A DNA stretch of 16,836 nt from an uncultured bacterium (GTDB taxonomy: Bacteria > Pseudomonadota > Gammaproteobacteria > Burkholderiales > Burkholderiaceae_E). The DNA lies in NCBI GenBank assembly GCA_903864485.1, contig CAIPGD010000428.1:1-16836 (forward strand), read 5' to 3'. Each line of letters begins with the position of its first letter. Within the stretch, counting starts at the first letter, position 1. Under the pieces are notes generated by a model. The model had not been told where the DNA came from and made no database searches. It saw only the letters and a list, made by a program, of their open reading frames with translations. The position numbers and the translations under genes were made by a program. This document shows positions 1-7,659 of the stretch, in pieces.

Positions 1-480
1 CGTTACACGTAACTGATCGCGAGCGATTACTTCGCTGCGGTGATCGCGAACCATGAGCCAGAAGTCGGGATGTGCGCTCAGTCTGCGTTGCGTGCGTCCA
101 AGTGCCAGTTCGGATTCGAAGTGGATGGTTTGCGGCAACTGGACAATTCGGTAATCAGGAAACCGCTGGATAATGGCCTCGCGGAAGGCTTGATAGATTG
201 GCCAGACGGTCCCGAAATTGCCACCGCCATGTAGCAGTATCTGGCCAAATGGCATGCGCCAGCGCAGTGCGGATTCGTTAAAGGACGTCACATCGCACGT
301 ATAGCGGATGTCGTGCCCAGCCTCTCGAAGTGCGATGATTTCGCCCGCCCAGATCGCACTGTCCCCGACATTGCTATGGTCTGGAAAATCGAGGAGAGCG
401 GTCGGCATTCCTGGGATCAGCGCTTGCGCGTAGCGCGCACCGATAATTTCGCGGTGATTAAAGTGGGTCGGGGGGGTCAT
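1..480 (-). CDS. polysaccharide pyruvyl transferase family protein (partial, C-terminus off the left edge)
   Basis: Reading the minus strand from the ATG at 480-478 gives 160 open codons that reach the window edge, so only the N-terminal part is present. The family transfers pyruvate from phosphoenolpyruvate onto a sugar of a lipid-linked repeat unit or polymer, forming an acidic ketal. Visible hallmarks are LLDFPDHSNVGDSAIW (about residues 29-44), the glycine-rich turn LHGGGNFGTVWP (83-94), and FPDYRIVQLPQTIHF (107-121), all typical of PS_pyruv_trans proteins in exopolysaccharide loci. The start overlaps the flippase stop as ATGA (480-477), which indicates translational coupling and makes this the last EPS gene visible here. 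The exact acceptor sugar cannot be read from the sequence. Family assignment is firm; the substrate is inference. Confidence 0.9.
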   Translation of the reverse strand, partial: MTPPTHFNHREIIGARYAQALIPGMPTALLDFPDHSNVGDSAIWAGEIIALREAGHDIRYTCDVTSFNESALRWRMPFGQILLHGGGNFGTVWPIYQAFREAIIQRFPDYRIVQLPQTIHFESELALGRTQRRLSAHPDFWLMVRDHRSEVIARDQLRVT

Positions 481-1988
481 CTTTCGGGGGCCGCACGTTC
501 GCTCGAGGGGCTTGTGCCCTGTGTGGATCGCACCATGGCTTCAATTTCTGTCAAGACGGTCTTGGCTTGGGCCCTAAAGACCAGGAAGATTGTGGCCAGA
601 TAGACTCCGATGCCCAGGGCCCAACCCGTGAATAGTCGCAAGCTCGGGGCCCAGAGGTCGGTCGTGTTTGAGTTGAGCCAGAACCACACCGCTAGGGATG
701 CAATGGCGCCTGCCATCGATGCGGGCAATAAGCTTTGAAAGTACCGACGGATCGAAAGCCCGCAGACCGTGCGGACGAGGATCAGGTTGATTGGGTAGAC
801 GAGAAACCCGCGGATGACGAAGGCAGATGCTACTGCGGTGATGCCGAAGCGAACCGCCCAGAGGAATCCGGCGGTGTTAAGAATCGCGTTGAGTAGGCTG
901 AGTCCAAACACGAGTCGGGCGTGTCCGCTTGCAAGGAGAAGCGGGGCGTTGAAGTAACTCACTGAATTCAGCACCCCACCGAGACAAAAGACGGTGAGAA
1001 CTGGCGCTGCCGGTTGCCATTTATGGCCGAAGAAGACCGTAATGAGGTCTGGTGCGGTTGTCGCCATCAGGGCGAAGATCGGGAAACTCAGCAAGGACGT
1101 GCAGGCAATCAGACGCAGAAGTACCGTTGCTGCGCGCGCTGGTTCTGCAGCGAATCTGGCGAAAAGTGGTAGCGAAACCTGATTGACGGCGGAGAAGAGA
1201 CCCTCCATGGTGATTTGATAAAGCCGTTGCCCGGTTGCGTAGAAGCCCAGTGCATTGGTCCCGAGTTGCGAGCCAATCACCAGTGAGTCGAGGCGCTGGT
1301 TGGCGATCTCGAGGACCCGCGCGCCGAGGATGGGAAGACTGTGACGGACGGCTTCGATCCATGCCCGACGATCGAAATGCCAGGAGGGCCGCCAGGGTGA
1401 GCACCACGCTAGCACTGCGCTCACAAGGGCCGCTTCAAGGACGACCTTTGCGACCAATGACCAGTAGGAAAGTCCTGCGACTACGCAAACGATGGCTGTC
1501 AGCGACCCTATGGTGCAGGCGAACAGCGAGGCAATCGCGATGACGCGGTGCATAAAGTGGGTTTTTAGCAGGGAACACTGAATCGCTGACGCTGCTGAAA
1601 AAATCGGGGTGAGCGCGAGCGCTCTAAGAACCGGGGTTAGCTGGGGTTTTTCAGACCAATTGGCCAGGGCAGGCGCGCTCGCGACTAGGGCGCCGGCCAT
1701 CAGTGCTGCGATGATGACAGTGGACCACCATGCGGAGTCGAGAGTGTTGGCACCTTGAGGTGGGCTGGATTCAATCCAGGTGGTTATTCCGAAATCTGCC
1801 AGGCTGCCAAGACAGGCTACGATCGTGATGGCGAACGCAACGAGCCCGAGGTCGGATGGCTCCAGAAATCTTGCGATGACAAGGTAGTGCAGCAGCGTGA
1901 TCAAGCGCACCCCCCAGGCCTGTCCCAGCGACCAAAACAGTCCGATGGCCGTCTGTCGTTTGAGTCCGCCGAAATCTTGTGTTCGCAA
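477..1988 (-). CDS. Wzx-type oligosaccharide flippase (polysaccharide biosynthesis / MATE-like export protein)
   Basis: A 503-residue, strongly hydrophobic inner-membrane protein with many predicted transmembrane stretches spread along its length, for example around residues 28-60, 88-108, 147-175 and 180-196. The N-terminus, GLKRQTAIGLFWSLGQ, followed by ARFLEPSDLGLVAFA, is typical of the WzxC/Polysacc_synt family, whose members flip undecaprenyl-linked repeat units to the periplasm. The start is a TTG at 1988; an in-frame stop lies two codons upstream (1994-1992), so no earlier start exists, and no ATG occurs before the conserved N-terminus. A weak GAAG precedes it by nine bases. It begins 15 bases after epsG and ends in an ATGA overlap with the pyruvyl transferase gene. 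The family is clear; specificity for one repeat unit is inferred from its position. Confidence 0.9.
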   Translation of the reverse strand: MRTQDFGGLKRQTAIGLFWSLGQAWGVRLITLLHYLVIARFLEPSDLGLVAFAITIVACLGSLADFGITTWIESSPPQGANTLDSAWWSTVIIAALMAGALVASAPALANWSEKPQLTPVLRALALTPIFSAASAIQCSLLKTHFMHRVIAIASLFACTIGSLTAIVCVVAGLSYWSLVAKVVLEAALVSAVLAWCSPWRPSWHFDRRAWIEAVRHSLPILGARVLEIANQRLDSLVIGSQLGTNALGFYATGQRLYQITMEGLFSAVNQVSLPLFARFAAEPARAATVLLRLIACTSLLSFPIFALMATTAPDLITVFFGHKWQPAAPVLTVFCLGGVLNSVSYFNAPLLLASGHARLVFGLSLLNAILNTAGFLWAVRFGITAVASAFVIRGFLVYPINLILVRTVCGLSIRRYFQSLLPASMAGAIASLAVWFWLNSNTTDLWAPSLRLFTGWALGIGVYLATIFLVFRAQAKTVLTEIEAMVRSTQGTSPSSERAAPER

Positions 1989-2003
1989 GAATCAGTTCTT
2001 CAG

Positions 2004-2918
2004 TCAATGCTGAGTTTGGTTGAGCATTGACCCCACTACGAGGGTTCTGTTGTCTTGGAGATGTTGTTTGAGTTCGATCAGACCCGTTGCGTGTGTGTGA
2101 TGTTCGCGGGCAATTAATAAGGCCGAACCGCACTCTCCAGCGATTGTTTGAACATCGGCATAGAGTGCGCCAGGGGGTGTGTCGAAGATTAAATGATCGT
2201 AATCTTTGCGAAGGATTTCCATGAGGTACTTGAAGGAGCTCCGACCAAAGAGTTCCTGAGGATTCGGTGGAATTGTTCCGGCTGTTAGTACGGATAACCC
2301 ATTGAGCGCAACGATCGGCGTGATGGCCTCGGGCCCGCAACGGCCAGCGAGGATGTCCGACAGTCCCGGCCTCGACCCCAGACTGAACAATCGGTCTTGG
2401 CAGGGATTGCGCAAATCGGCATCGATCAAGAGGGTGCGGGTACCCAGTTGAGAGAAGACGATGGCAAGGTTGGCCGCGATAAAGCTTCGACCGTCATTTG
2501 AACCAGGGCTAACAATCGAAAGGGCCTGGTGCCCTGGCGCGGTGGAGAACCATCGAATTTGGAGTTGGGTGCGTAAGCTCCGAAGTTCTTCGGCAACCGG
2601 AGAAAATGGAGCGAAGGCCGCGATCAACGTATGGCTAAGACTTGCGTCCGATGCGGTGAGATAGTGGTAGTTGAACTGATCCGCGAGTGCACGGCGAACA
2701 TCTTCCGAGCGGAGCAAACCAAGCGCGATGCCCGCGTCGCCAAACCGAATGTCTTTGGATCGTTGAAACTCAAGAATGCGTTCCGATTCATTCGGGCTTA
2801 GACGACCACATTCGACGAGGACCCGGCCGATTGGACGTGTGGGGCCTTGTGGGCTGGCGGAAAGTGCGGCGTGCGAAGGTTCGGTTGGGTCCAGGCCCTC
2901 ACCCCTCATCAGGCTCAT
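2004..2918 (-). CDS. epsG: EpsG: BY-kinase/ParA-like chain-length determinant ATPase
   Basis: A 304-residue cytoplasmic P-loop protein, the partner of EpsF in controlling EPS polymerisation and export. It has a Walker-A-like loop SPGSNDGRS (137-145), Walker A' LLIDADLR (163-170) and Walker B LIFDTPPG (243-250), in the order seen in bacterial tyrosine kinases such as CpsD and Wzc. Residues about 30-90 (GRVLVECGRLSP...ALADQFNYHY) resemble the small N-terminal domain shared with type II secretion ATPases and MshE. Two oddities stand out: the usual P-loop lysine is Arg144, and the C-terminus (GSMLNQTQH) has no tyrosine cluster to phosphorylate. I recall arginine at that position in other EpsG proteins but cannot check. 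The start ATG overlaps the epsF stop as ATGA (2918-2915). Confidence 0.9.
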   Translation of the reverse strand: MSLMRGEGLDPTEPSHAALSASPQGPTRPIGRVLVECGRLSPNESERILEFQRSKDIRFGDAGIALGLLRSEDVRRALADQFNYHYLTASDASLSHTLIAAFAPFSPVAEELRSLRTQLQIRWFSTAPGHQALSIVSPGSNDGRSFIAANLAIVFSQLGTRTLLIDADLRNPCQDRLFSLGSRPGLSDILAGRCGPEAITPIVALNGLSVLTAGTIPPNPQELFGRSSFKYLMEILRKDYDHLIFDTPPGALYADVQTIAGECGSALLIAREHHTHATGLIELKQHLQDNRTLVVGSMLNQTQH

Positions 2919-4387
2919 CGGCGCGGCCCCAGCACAAGGCTTCCAGTGATGTTGGCCGCCGACCTCAGATTGCTCAAAAGCCGTCGTGTGGATGATGGCG
3001 GTTTCGCAGCGGGGATTTTTCCGAGTAAGGGTAGTTCGGACAGGACGCTCAGATCTTCGGGGCTTCGGACGAGTCGTTGATTGATTTCAATGAGGTAAGC
3101 GAGTCCCAGCCCAAGAATAAGCCCTGAAAAAATGGAAATGATGAGATTCAGGGCGACTTTAGGCTTTGTGGGGCTCACCGGGGTGGACGCGGGCGTGAGG
3201 ATGGCCACATTGGTCTGCTGCGATTGACTTTCAAGTCGAACTTGCATGGACCTCGAGCTCACCGTCTCCAGTGCTCGTTGCGCGGACTCGATATCGCGTT
3301 TAAGCACAGCGATCTCGTCACGTTGCTGGTTGAGACTCAGTAAGCGTGATTTTTGGGATTCAATTGCTCGCGTAATTTCCCGTTCTTTGTCTCGGCTTAC
3401 GGAAAAGTTGGTTTGGATGCTGTTGGTGATTTGACGTATTTCGTCGGCAAGTTTTGACTTCAGCGTGATGAGCTCGGACTCTGCTCGACGAGTTTGTGGA
3501 TGGTTCTTTCCCAGGATGGCATTACTGTCTTCGAGCTTGGCGCCAAGTCGGTTGATGTCTGATTTCAAGTTCATGATCACCGGGCTCTGCATGACCTCAG
3601 GTAGCGTGCTGGGATCGTTGGCCAAACTGCGCTTGCTTGCGCTATCGGCCGTTTGCGCCTGCAAAACGGTGAGTTGCTGAGAAAGCTCGCTGAGTCTGGT
3701 TTTTTCATCGTCTAGATGCTGCTCGCTGATCGCGAGGACATTGTGTTTGCGCTGATAGGCGGTCAATGTCAGCTGGGTGGCTTCGACTTGCTCGCGAAGG
3801 ACTTTGGTTTGTCCTTCAAACCAATTGGCGTACTGATGGGCTGGTTCGGCCCGCAGCTGAACATTGACGTCGATGTAGGCCTGCGCAAAGGCATTGGCGA
3901 CCAAGGCCGCAAAGGCTGGATTGCGTGCGGAGAAATGGATCCCGACGACATTGCTTTCTTTTGACGGTTTGACCTCAAGCTTGTCCTGTAAGCCGCTACT
4001 GAGCCACAGCGCGAAATCCTGTGGTGGTTCGCTCCCCTCAAGCCAAAGCCTGGCTGCGTCTAACCCGGTTTGGCCGGCGGCCAGCCAATGCGATCGCAGG
4101 GTTGGGTCGTCCTCGAGACGTAAGTTCTTGACGACCTGGTTGGCGACCCGATCGCTCGTGATGATATCGATCTGGGTTGCCATATAGCCCGGGGCGATGA
4201 GGGCTGGAAGCATCAGCCCCGCCACTGGATCTGGGGACTTCACATCAATTAGAACTGCGGTCTTAGCAACGAATTGCTTGGGTAGCAGCAGACTAATGAG
4301 CAGAGTGGTGAGTACCGTTGCTAGGAGGGCGGCGATTACGACCCCGGAGCGAGCGCGGAGGATACGTAGGAGCAACTGGGGGGTCAT
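2915..4387 (-). CDS. epsF: EpsF: Wzz-like chain-length determinant / polysaccharide co-polymerase
   Basis: An inner-membrane polysaccharide co-polymerase of 490 residues. TM1 is about residues 15-36 (VVIAALLATVLTTLLISLLL). A large periplasmic domain follows, with long heptad-like helices at about 190-390 and the LGKNHPQ turn typical of Wzz proteins. The segment before TM2 is proline-rich (TPASTPVSPTKPK), TM2 is about 411-431, and a short cytoplasmic tail contains LPLLGKIP. This architecture without a fused kinase matches EpsF of EpsF/EpsG systems, with the kinase-like domain supplied by the next gene. I chose ATG 4387 over the in-frame TTG at 4396 because AAGGAG at 4405-4400 lies 12 bases from the ATG but only 3 from the TTG, and MTPQLLL fits the family N-terminus. 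It expresses with epsG through a 4-base overlap. Confidence 0.92.
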   Translation of the reverse strand: MTPQLLLRILRARSGVVIAALLATVLTTLLISLLLPKQFVAKTAVLIDVKSPDPVAGLMLPALIAPGYMATQIDIITSDRVANQVVKNLRLEDDPTLRSHWLAAGQTGLDAARLWLEGSEPPQDFALWLSSGLQDKLEVKPSKESNVVGIHFSARNPAFAALVANAFAQAYIDVNVQLRAEPAHQYANWFEGQTKVLREQVEATQLTLTAYQRKHNVLAISEQHLDDEKTRLSELSQQLTVLQAQTADSASKRSLANDPSTLPEVMQSPVIMNLKSDINRLGAKLEDSNAILGKNHPQTRRAESELITLKSKLADEIRQITNSIQTNFSVSRDKEREITRAIESQKSRLLSLNQQRDEIAVLKRDIESAQRALETVSSRSMQVRLESQSQQTNVAILTPASTPVSPTKPKVALNLIISIFSGLILGLGLAYLIEINQRLVRSPEDLSVLSELPLLGKIPAAKPPSSTRRLLSNLRSAANITGSLVLGPRR

Positions 4388-4399
4388 GGTCAGCAAGCG

Positions 4400-4405
4400 C
4401 TCCTT
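4400..4405 (-). promoter_or_regulatory. Shine-Dalgarno sequence of epsF
   Basis: AAGGAG on the minus strand, 12 bases before ATG 4387 and 3 bases before the in-frame TTG 4396. It is the clearest ribosome binding site in the EPS operon and favours the ATG. The 57-base gap between the cpsF-like gene and epsF (4388-4444) is the longest inside the EPS operon. I see no convincing promoter or terminator in it. Confidence 0.6.
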
Positions 4406-4444
4406 GGCAGTCAGTGCTCATGATGACCTCGCGGGGTTAGGGGA

Positions 4445-5236
4445 CTAGTGTGGCAAGTCACGAACGACCGTTGTGGAGGAACCCTCGGGCTGGGATCGAC
4501 TCGATAACTGGCGGATTTTTGCCATGACCAACATGGCCAAGAACTGGCTGTTCGTCGTCAGATATCGCTTCCAGAGTCGCTCAGGTTCCTGGAGTGCGCG
4601 AAAGAGCCATTCAAGACCGACGCGTTGCATCCAGACGGGGGCTCGCATGACTTTGCCCGCAACAACGTCAAAGGTGCCGCCGACACCCATCACGAAATCG
4701 ACGCCGAGTTCCTCGCGCCACTGATGGATGAAGTTTTCTTTTCGCGGCGAAGTGATCGCAACGAACAGGAGCTTGGCTCCTGAGGCCCTGATGGTCGACA
4801 CGACCGCTGCTTCATCGTTCCAGAAAAACCCATGGTGATAGCCAGCAATCTTGAGTGATGGATGATTGCGCTGTAGCACCTCGGCAGTCGTCTTCACCAC
4901 GGGCTCTTCGGCGCCGAGTAAGAACACCGGGTATTGGTATTGCGTACTCATTGCGATTAGTTCATGAAACAGGTCAATGCCAGCGACTCGTTCTGGGATC
5001 GGATGGCCGAGAAACCGTCCAGCCAGTACGACTCCCATGCCATCGATGTTGATGAGGTCGCAGGCCTGCACAGATTTCCGAAGCCCCAGATCGGTCTGCA
5101 TATTGACCAGTTTGGCCACATTGACGACGACATGCTGAGTAAATGAACCCGATGCGATGTTGGTCCGAATTGTCTCGACGGTTTCGGCCATCGTCGCGTA
5201 ATCCATCGGACAACCCATGATTTCAATTCGTTGCAT
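4445..5236 (-). CDS. WecG/TagA/CpsF family glycosyltransferase (GT26)
   Basis: A 263-residue enzyme of the family that adds N-acetylmannosamine or a related sugar to an undecaprenyl-linked acceptor at the inner face of the cytoplasmic membrane. Visible features are MQRIEIMGCPMDYATMAETV at the N-terminus, INIDGMGVVLAGRFLG (62-77) with Asp65 at the position proposed as catalytic in TagA, AITSPRKENFI (160-170), and VMGVGGTFDVVAGKVMRAP (182-200). The tail WLFRALQEPERLWKRYL (210-226) is the basic membrane-contacting segment of the family. The frame stays open upstream to 5389, but I place the start at ATG 5236 because homology begins there and the longer form would lie wholly inside the preceding gene. 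It still overlaps that gene by 14 bases (5223-5236). Which sugar it transfers is not evident. Confidence 0.92.
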   Translation of the reverse strand: MQRIEIMGCPMDYATMAETVETIRTNIASGSFTQHVVVNVAKLVNMQTDLGLRKSVQACDLINIDGMGVVLAGRFLGHPIPERVAGIDLFHELIAMSTQYQYPVFLLGAEEPVVKTTAEVLQRNHPSLKIAGYHHGFFWNDEAAVVSTIRASGAKLLFVAITSPRKENFIHQWREELGVDFVMGVGGTFDVVAGKVMRAPVWMQRVGLEWLFRALQEPERLWKRYLTTNSQFLAMLVMAKIRQLSSRSQPEGSSTTVVRDLPH

Positions 5237-6404
5237 TGGAGGGCTCGGCGCAGTAACGGTGATAAAAAGCGAGGGCGTAATAGGCCCAGGCCTGTGTCCA
5301 ACGGGTGTAGTTGATCCGGTTGGTAAGCCAGCGGTGTTTTTGATAAACGAATCGATCGCGGGCGGGTTGATAAAGGCGTTCGATCGCACGACTCAGAATG
5401 AGGGTCGACTGCTTGCGCGCGGTCGGTCCATTTCCGGTCGTCAATAGAGTGATCACGGCCTGCGCTACGCTGTGCATGTCGAGGGGATAGGTCGAGGTTT
5501 TGTAGTAATTGATATCGCCCGTTGACGTGATAAACGTGCTGACGTAATAGTCATAGCCGCGCCGAATGCAGTCATCGAATTCAACGCTTCGGGTGACGTC
5601 GCGGATGAGGCAAAGGGCTTCCAGGTTGAAGCCCGTGTGAAAGCTGTCGACGAATTGGTGATGCTTGCGCGTGCCGTAGACCCAGGATCCGTCAGCGGAT
5701 TGGGCGCTGACGGTTTCGCGGGTCACGCGCATGGCCTGGTCGACGAGATCGACGCGGCCGGTTTGATGTCCTGCAAATGCGCACCAGGCCGCACCCCACA
5801 GGCTTGCGTTGTGCACGAATGCGGTTTCTCCGGGGATATACGCATAAAACGCTTGACCATCGTGCTCGGTGTAGAGGTGGTCGGCCATGAATCGGGCGGA
5901 ACTCAGAGCCAACTCCATCAAGCGACTGTCGGCCGTTTGTTGACCCAGCGCATAAAGCGCTCGGGCCACATAACAGGTGGTGATGATGTTGGGTTTGCCC
6001 GCGGGGACATGGAAGGCGCGCGCCTGCCAGTCAAAGTGGTAGCCCCAGCAGGGGGATTGCCAGAACTCAGGATCGCTTCTCTGACTAATTAGCCATGGCC
6101 CCAGACGTTTTGCCTCGTCGAGAAATTCGGGCCTCGAGGTACGTCGATAGTCCTGCAACAGACCCGCCAGGCAAAGGGCAATTCCCTTGGGGTTGCGCAT
6201 TTTGGGTACTTGCAGCAGTGGACGCAGATTAATTGGCAGGTGCTTGCCAAGTTGAAGCCAAACCAGCCGTGCGATGCGGTTTTGATTGAGCGGGGTCGCC
6301 TGAAAGAGCCTGCTATTTAAAAAATCAAAGGGATCGTGGCCGGCGTAGTCATCCGCCTTGATTGAGGCAAGCAAACGTCCATTGAGCGCGATGAGATCTG
6401 TCAC
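5223..6404 (-). CDS. uncharacterised all-helical (alpha/alpha toroid-like) protein of the EPS operon
   Basis: I do not recognise a named enzyme. The 393-residue product is soluble, rich in Trp, Tyr and His, with no signal peptide. It is built of repeating helix-turn units carrying WGYHFDWQ (120-127), DGSWVYGTRKHHQFVD (238-253), SFHTGFNLEAL (254-264) and YPLDMHSVAQA (306-316). This pattern resembles (alpha/alpha)6 barrels found in polysaccharide lyases, unsaturated glucuronyl hydrolases and epimerases, so a cytoplasmic sugar- or lipid-sugar-processing role is plausible but unproven. The start is GTG 6404, seven bases after the glycosyltransferase stop; the N-terminus HDPFDFLNSRLFQATPLNQN looks like a conserved family start. 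Its end overlaps the next gene by 14 bases, so it is translated as part of the EPS operon. A tandem repeat crosses its start. Confidence 0.8.
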   Translation of the reverse strand: MTDLIALNGRLLASIKADDYAGHDPFDFLNSRLFQATPLNQNRIARLVWLQLGKHLPINLRPLLQVPKMRNPKGIALCLAGLLQDYRRTSRPEFLDEAKRLGPWLISQRSDPEFWQSPCWGYHFDWQARAFHVPAGKPNIITTCYVARALYALGQQTADSRLMELALSSARFMADHLYTEHDGQAFYAYIPGETAFVHNASLWGAAWCAFAGHQTGRVDLVDQAMRVTRETVSAQSADGSWVYGTRKHHQFVDSFHTGFNLEALCLIRDVTRSVEFDDCIRRGYDYYVSTFITSTGDINYYKTSTYPLDMHSVAQAVITLLTTGNGPTARKQSTLILSRAIERLYQPARDRFVYQKHRWLTNRINYTRWTQAWAYYALAFYHRYCAEPSNATN

Positions 6405-6437
6405 TGATGTATTACCGATGTGTCACGGATGTGTCAC
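6394..6437. repeat. four tandem 11-bp units, consensus NGATGTGTCAC (plus strand)
   Basis: Plus-strand units are AGATCTGTCAC (6394-6404), TGATGTATTAC (6405-6415), CGATGTGTCAC (6416-6426) and GGATGTGTCAC (6427-6437). Copies three and four differ only in the first base. The array covers the last codons and stop of the glycosyltransferase gene (stop 6414-6412) and the GTG start of the toroid-like gene (6404-6402). Eleven is not a multiple of three, so each added or lost copy would change the glycosyltransferase C-terminus and the stop-to-start distance. Confidence 0.85.
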
Positions 6438-7659
6438 TGATCGCGACCATCCGGTAGGTGGTGGCGACCTGATCGGCCAGTTGCTCGTAGCTGCGGTGCT
6501 CTGAGATCCAGCGTCGGCCTTCTGCGCCCATGAAGCGCGCCTCTTCGGGATCGAGGAGTAGCGTTCGAATCGCTGCCACAAATGCATCGATTTGCATCGG
6601 TACACAAAATCCGCCGCGACTCTGCTCCAGGACCCATCGTTGGTCAGGAATGTCATTGGCCACGCAGGGGATTCCGAGAGCGAGGTATTCGCCCACCTTG
6701 GTGGGCGACGAGACGTCGAAGAGAGCTCCCCGCGGGATGGGGGACAGACCAATCGAAGCACTCGCGACCCAGCGCAGGGCTTCGCTCTGTGCAATCCAGC
6801 CGGTGAGGTGGACGTGTTTGGCAAGGTCACGTTGGATTAATTCTTGGCGAATCCAGTGCCGGTCGTCCTCGTTAAGCCCATCACCGACGATCAGCAACAA
6901 TACATCGGGAAATTCAACCCTCAGCTTCTGGACTAGCTCAAGGAGGAAGCCGGTTGATCGTGACCGGCCGATCGTTCCTAGGTGCGCGATCACGCGACGA
7001 TTGGAAAGGATCGGATCAGAGGAGGGGGTTGGTGCCGGCAGAAAGCGATCGAGGTCAATTCCCATCGGGACCACGGTCATCTTTTCAGGCCTAAGGCCGG
7101 TGAGGACCAGACCATCGCGCATTGCGTGGCTTTGGACAAAGAGATGGTCCGCTTGCCGCAACACCCAGGACTCTGCCCGCTGGGCCAGCCAGGCGCGGGC
7201 GTGTGCAGCCGCCTTTCTGAGTTTGCCGTCCTCGATCCGGAGTTCACGGGCCCGCACCTCATGTCCTTGAGCAATCGGGAACGACATCCAGTAGATGAAG
7301 GGTTTGGCAAAGATCCGCGCTGCCAGCAGTCCAATCAGCCCCGAACGGATACGGTCTCGGGCCTGGACAAAGTCGGCCTGCCTGGCCCAACCAAAAATCG
7401 GTAGATCGACCAGTGGGAGACACAGATAGGCAAACCAGCGGGGACCTGGTAAGCGTCGAACGATCGATTTTCCGGCTGGCCATGGCGTTTGTGGGCGCTC
7501 GGGATCCATGGCGGCCAATAAGTCCGTCTGAATGCCGCGCAGTGGGAGACAACGCCCAAAAAGAACGGCCATGTCGGCGCGATACGGCGGGTAGGGGTCG
7601 CGGAGCATGCAGGCAATGCGGAGCGGTGGTTGGGAGCTCCGGTGATTAATCGCCTTCAA
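6412..7659 (-). CDS. GT4-family glycosyltransferase (GT-B fold)
   Basis: A 415-residue cytoplasmic glycosyltransferase that probably adds one sugar of the EPS repeat unit from a nucleotide sugar. The N-terminal half starts LRIACMLRDPYPPYRADM (13-30). The C-terminal nucleotide-binding half has VVPMGIDLDRF (196-206), AHLGTIGRSRSTGFLLELV (225-243), LLIVGDG (255-261) and SPTKVGEYLALGIPCVAND (318-336). Glu324 in that last segment fits the second glutamate of the GT4 EX7E motif; the first is not conserved here. The start is TTG 7659, overlapping the dehydrogenase stop as TTGA (7659-7656). An ATG at 7608 would cut into the first beta strand, so TTG is preferred although no good Shine-Dalgarno site is visible. 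Donor and acceptor are unknown. Confidence 0.9.
   Translation of the reverse strand: MKAINHRSSQPPLRIACMLRDPYPPYRADMAVLFGRCLPLRGIQTDLLAAMDPERPQTPWPAGKSIVRRLPGPRWFAYLCLPLVDLPIFGWARQADFVQARDRIRSGLIGLLAARIFAKPFIYWMSFPIAQGHEVRARELRIEDGKLRKAAAHARAWLAQRAESWVLRQADHLFVQSHAMRDGLVLTGLRPEKMTVVPMGIDLDRFLPAPTPSSDPILSNRRVIAHLGTIGRSRSTGFLLELVQKLRVEFPDVLLLIVGDGLNEDDRHWIRQELIQRDLAKHVHLTGWIAQSEALRWVASASIGLSPIPRGALFDVSSPTKVGEYLALGIPCVANDIPDQRWVLEQSRGGFCVPMQIDAFVAAIRTLLLDPEEARFMGAEGRRWISEHRSYEQLADQVATTYRMVAISDTSVTHR

Noticed and set aside
14..49. TGATCGCGA repeated twice, 27 bases apart
   Set aside because: It encodes two Arg-Asp pairs in the pyruvyl transferase frame; the spacing is a codon multiple and there is no further copy, so chance is likely.
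1771..2340. 189-codon minus-strand frame across the epsG/flippase junction
   Set aside because: Out of frame with two well-supported genes, low-complexity Arg/Asn/Ser composition, no family resemblance.
4385..4396. TTG at 4396 as the start of EpsF
   Set aside because: The AAGGAG site is only three bases away from the TTG, too close for initiation, and the family N-terminus fits the ATG at 4387.
5637..6092. 151-codon plus-strand frame opposite the toroid-like gene
   Set aside because: Antisense shadow; the minus-strand frame has coherent helical repeats and fits the operon.
6530..7270. Long plus-strand open frame (246 codons) opposite the GT4 glycosyltransferase gene
   Set aside because: It is Arg/Ser-rich with no recognisable domain, and lies wholly antisense to a gene with clear family motifs; typical shadow frame in G+C-rich DNA.
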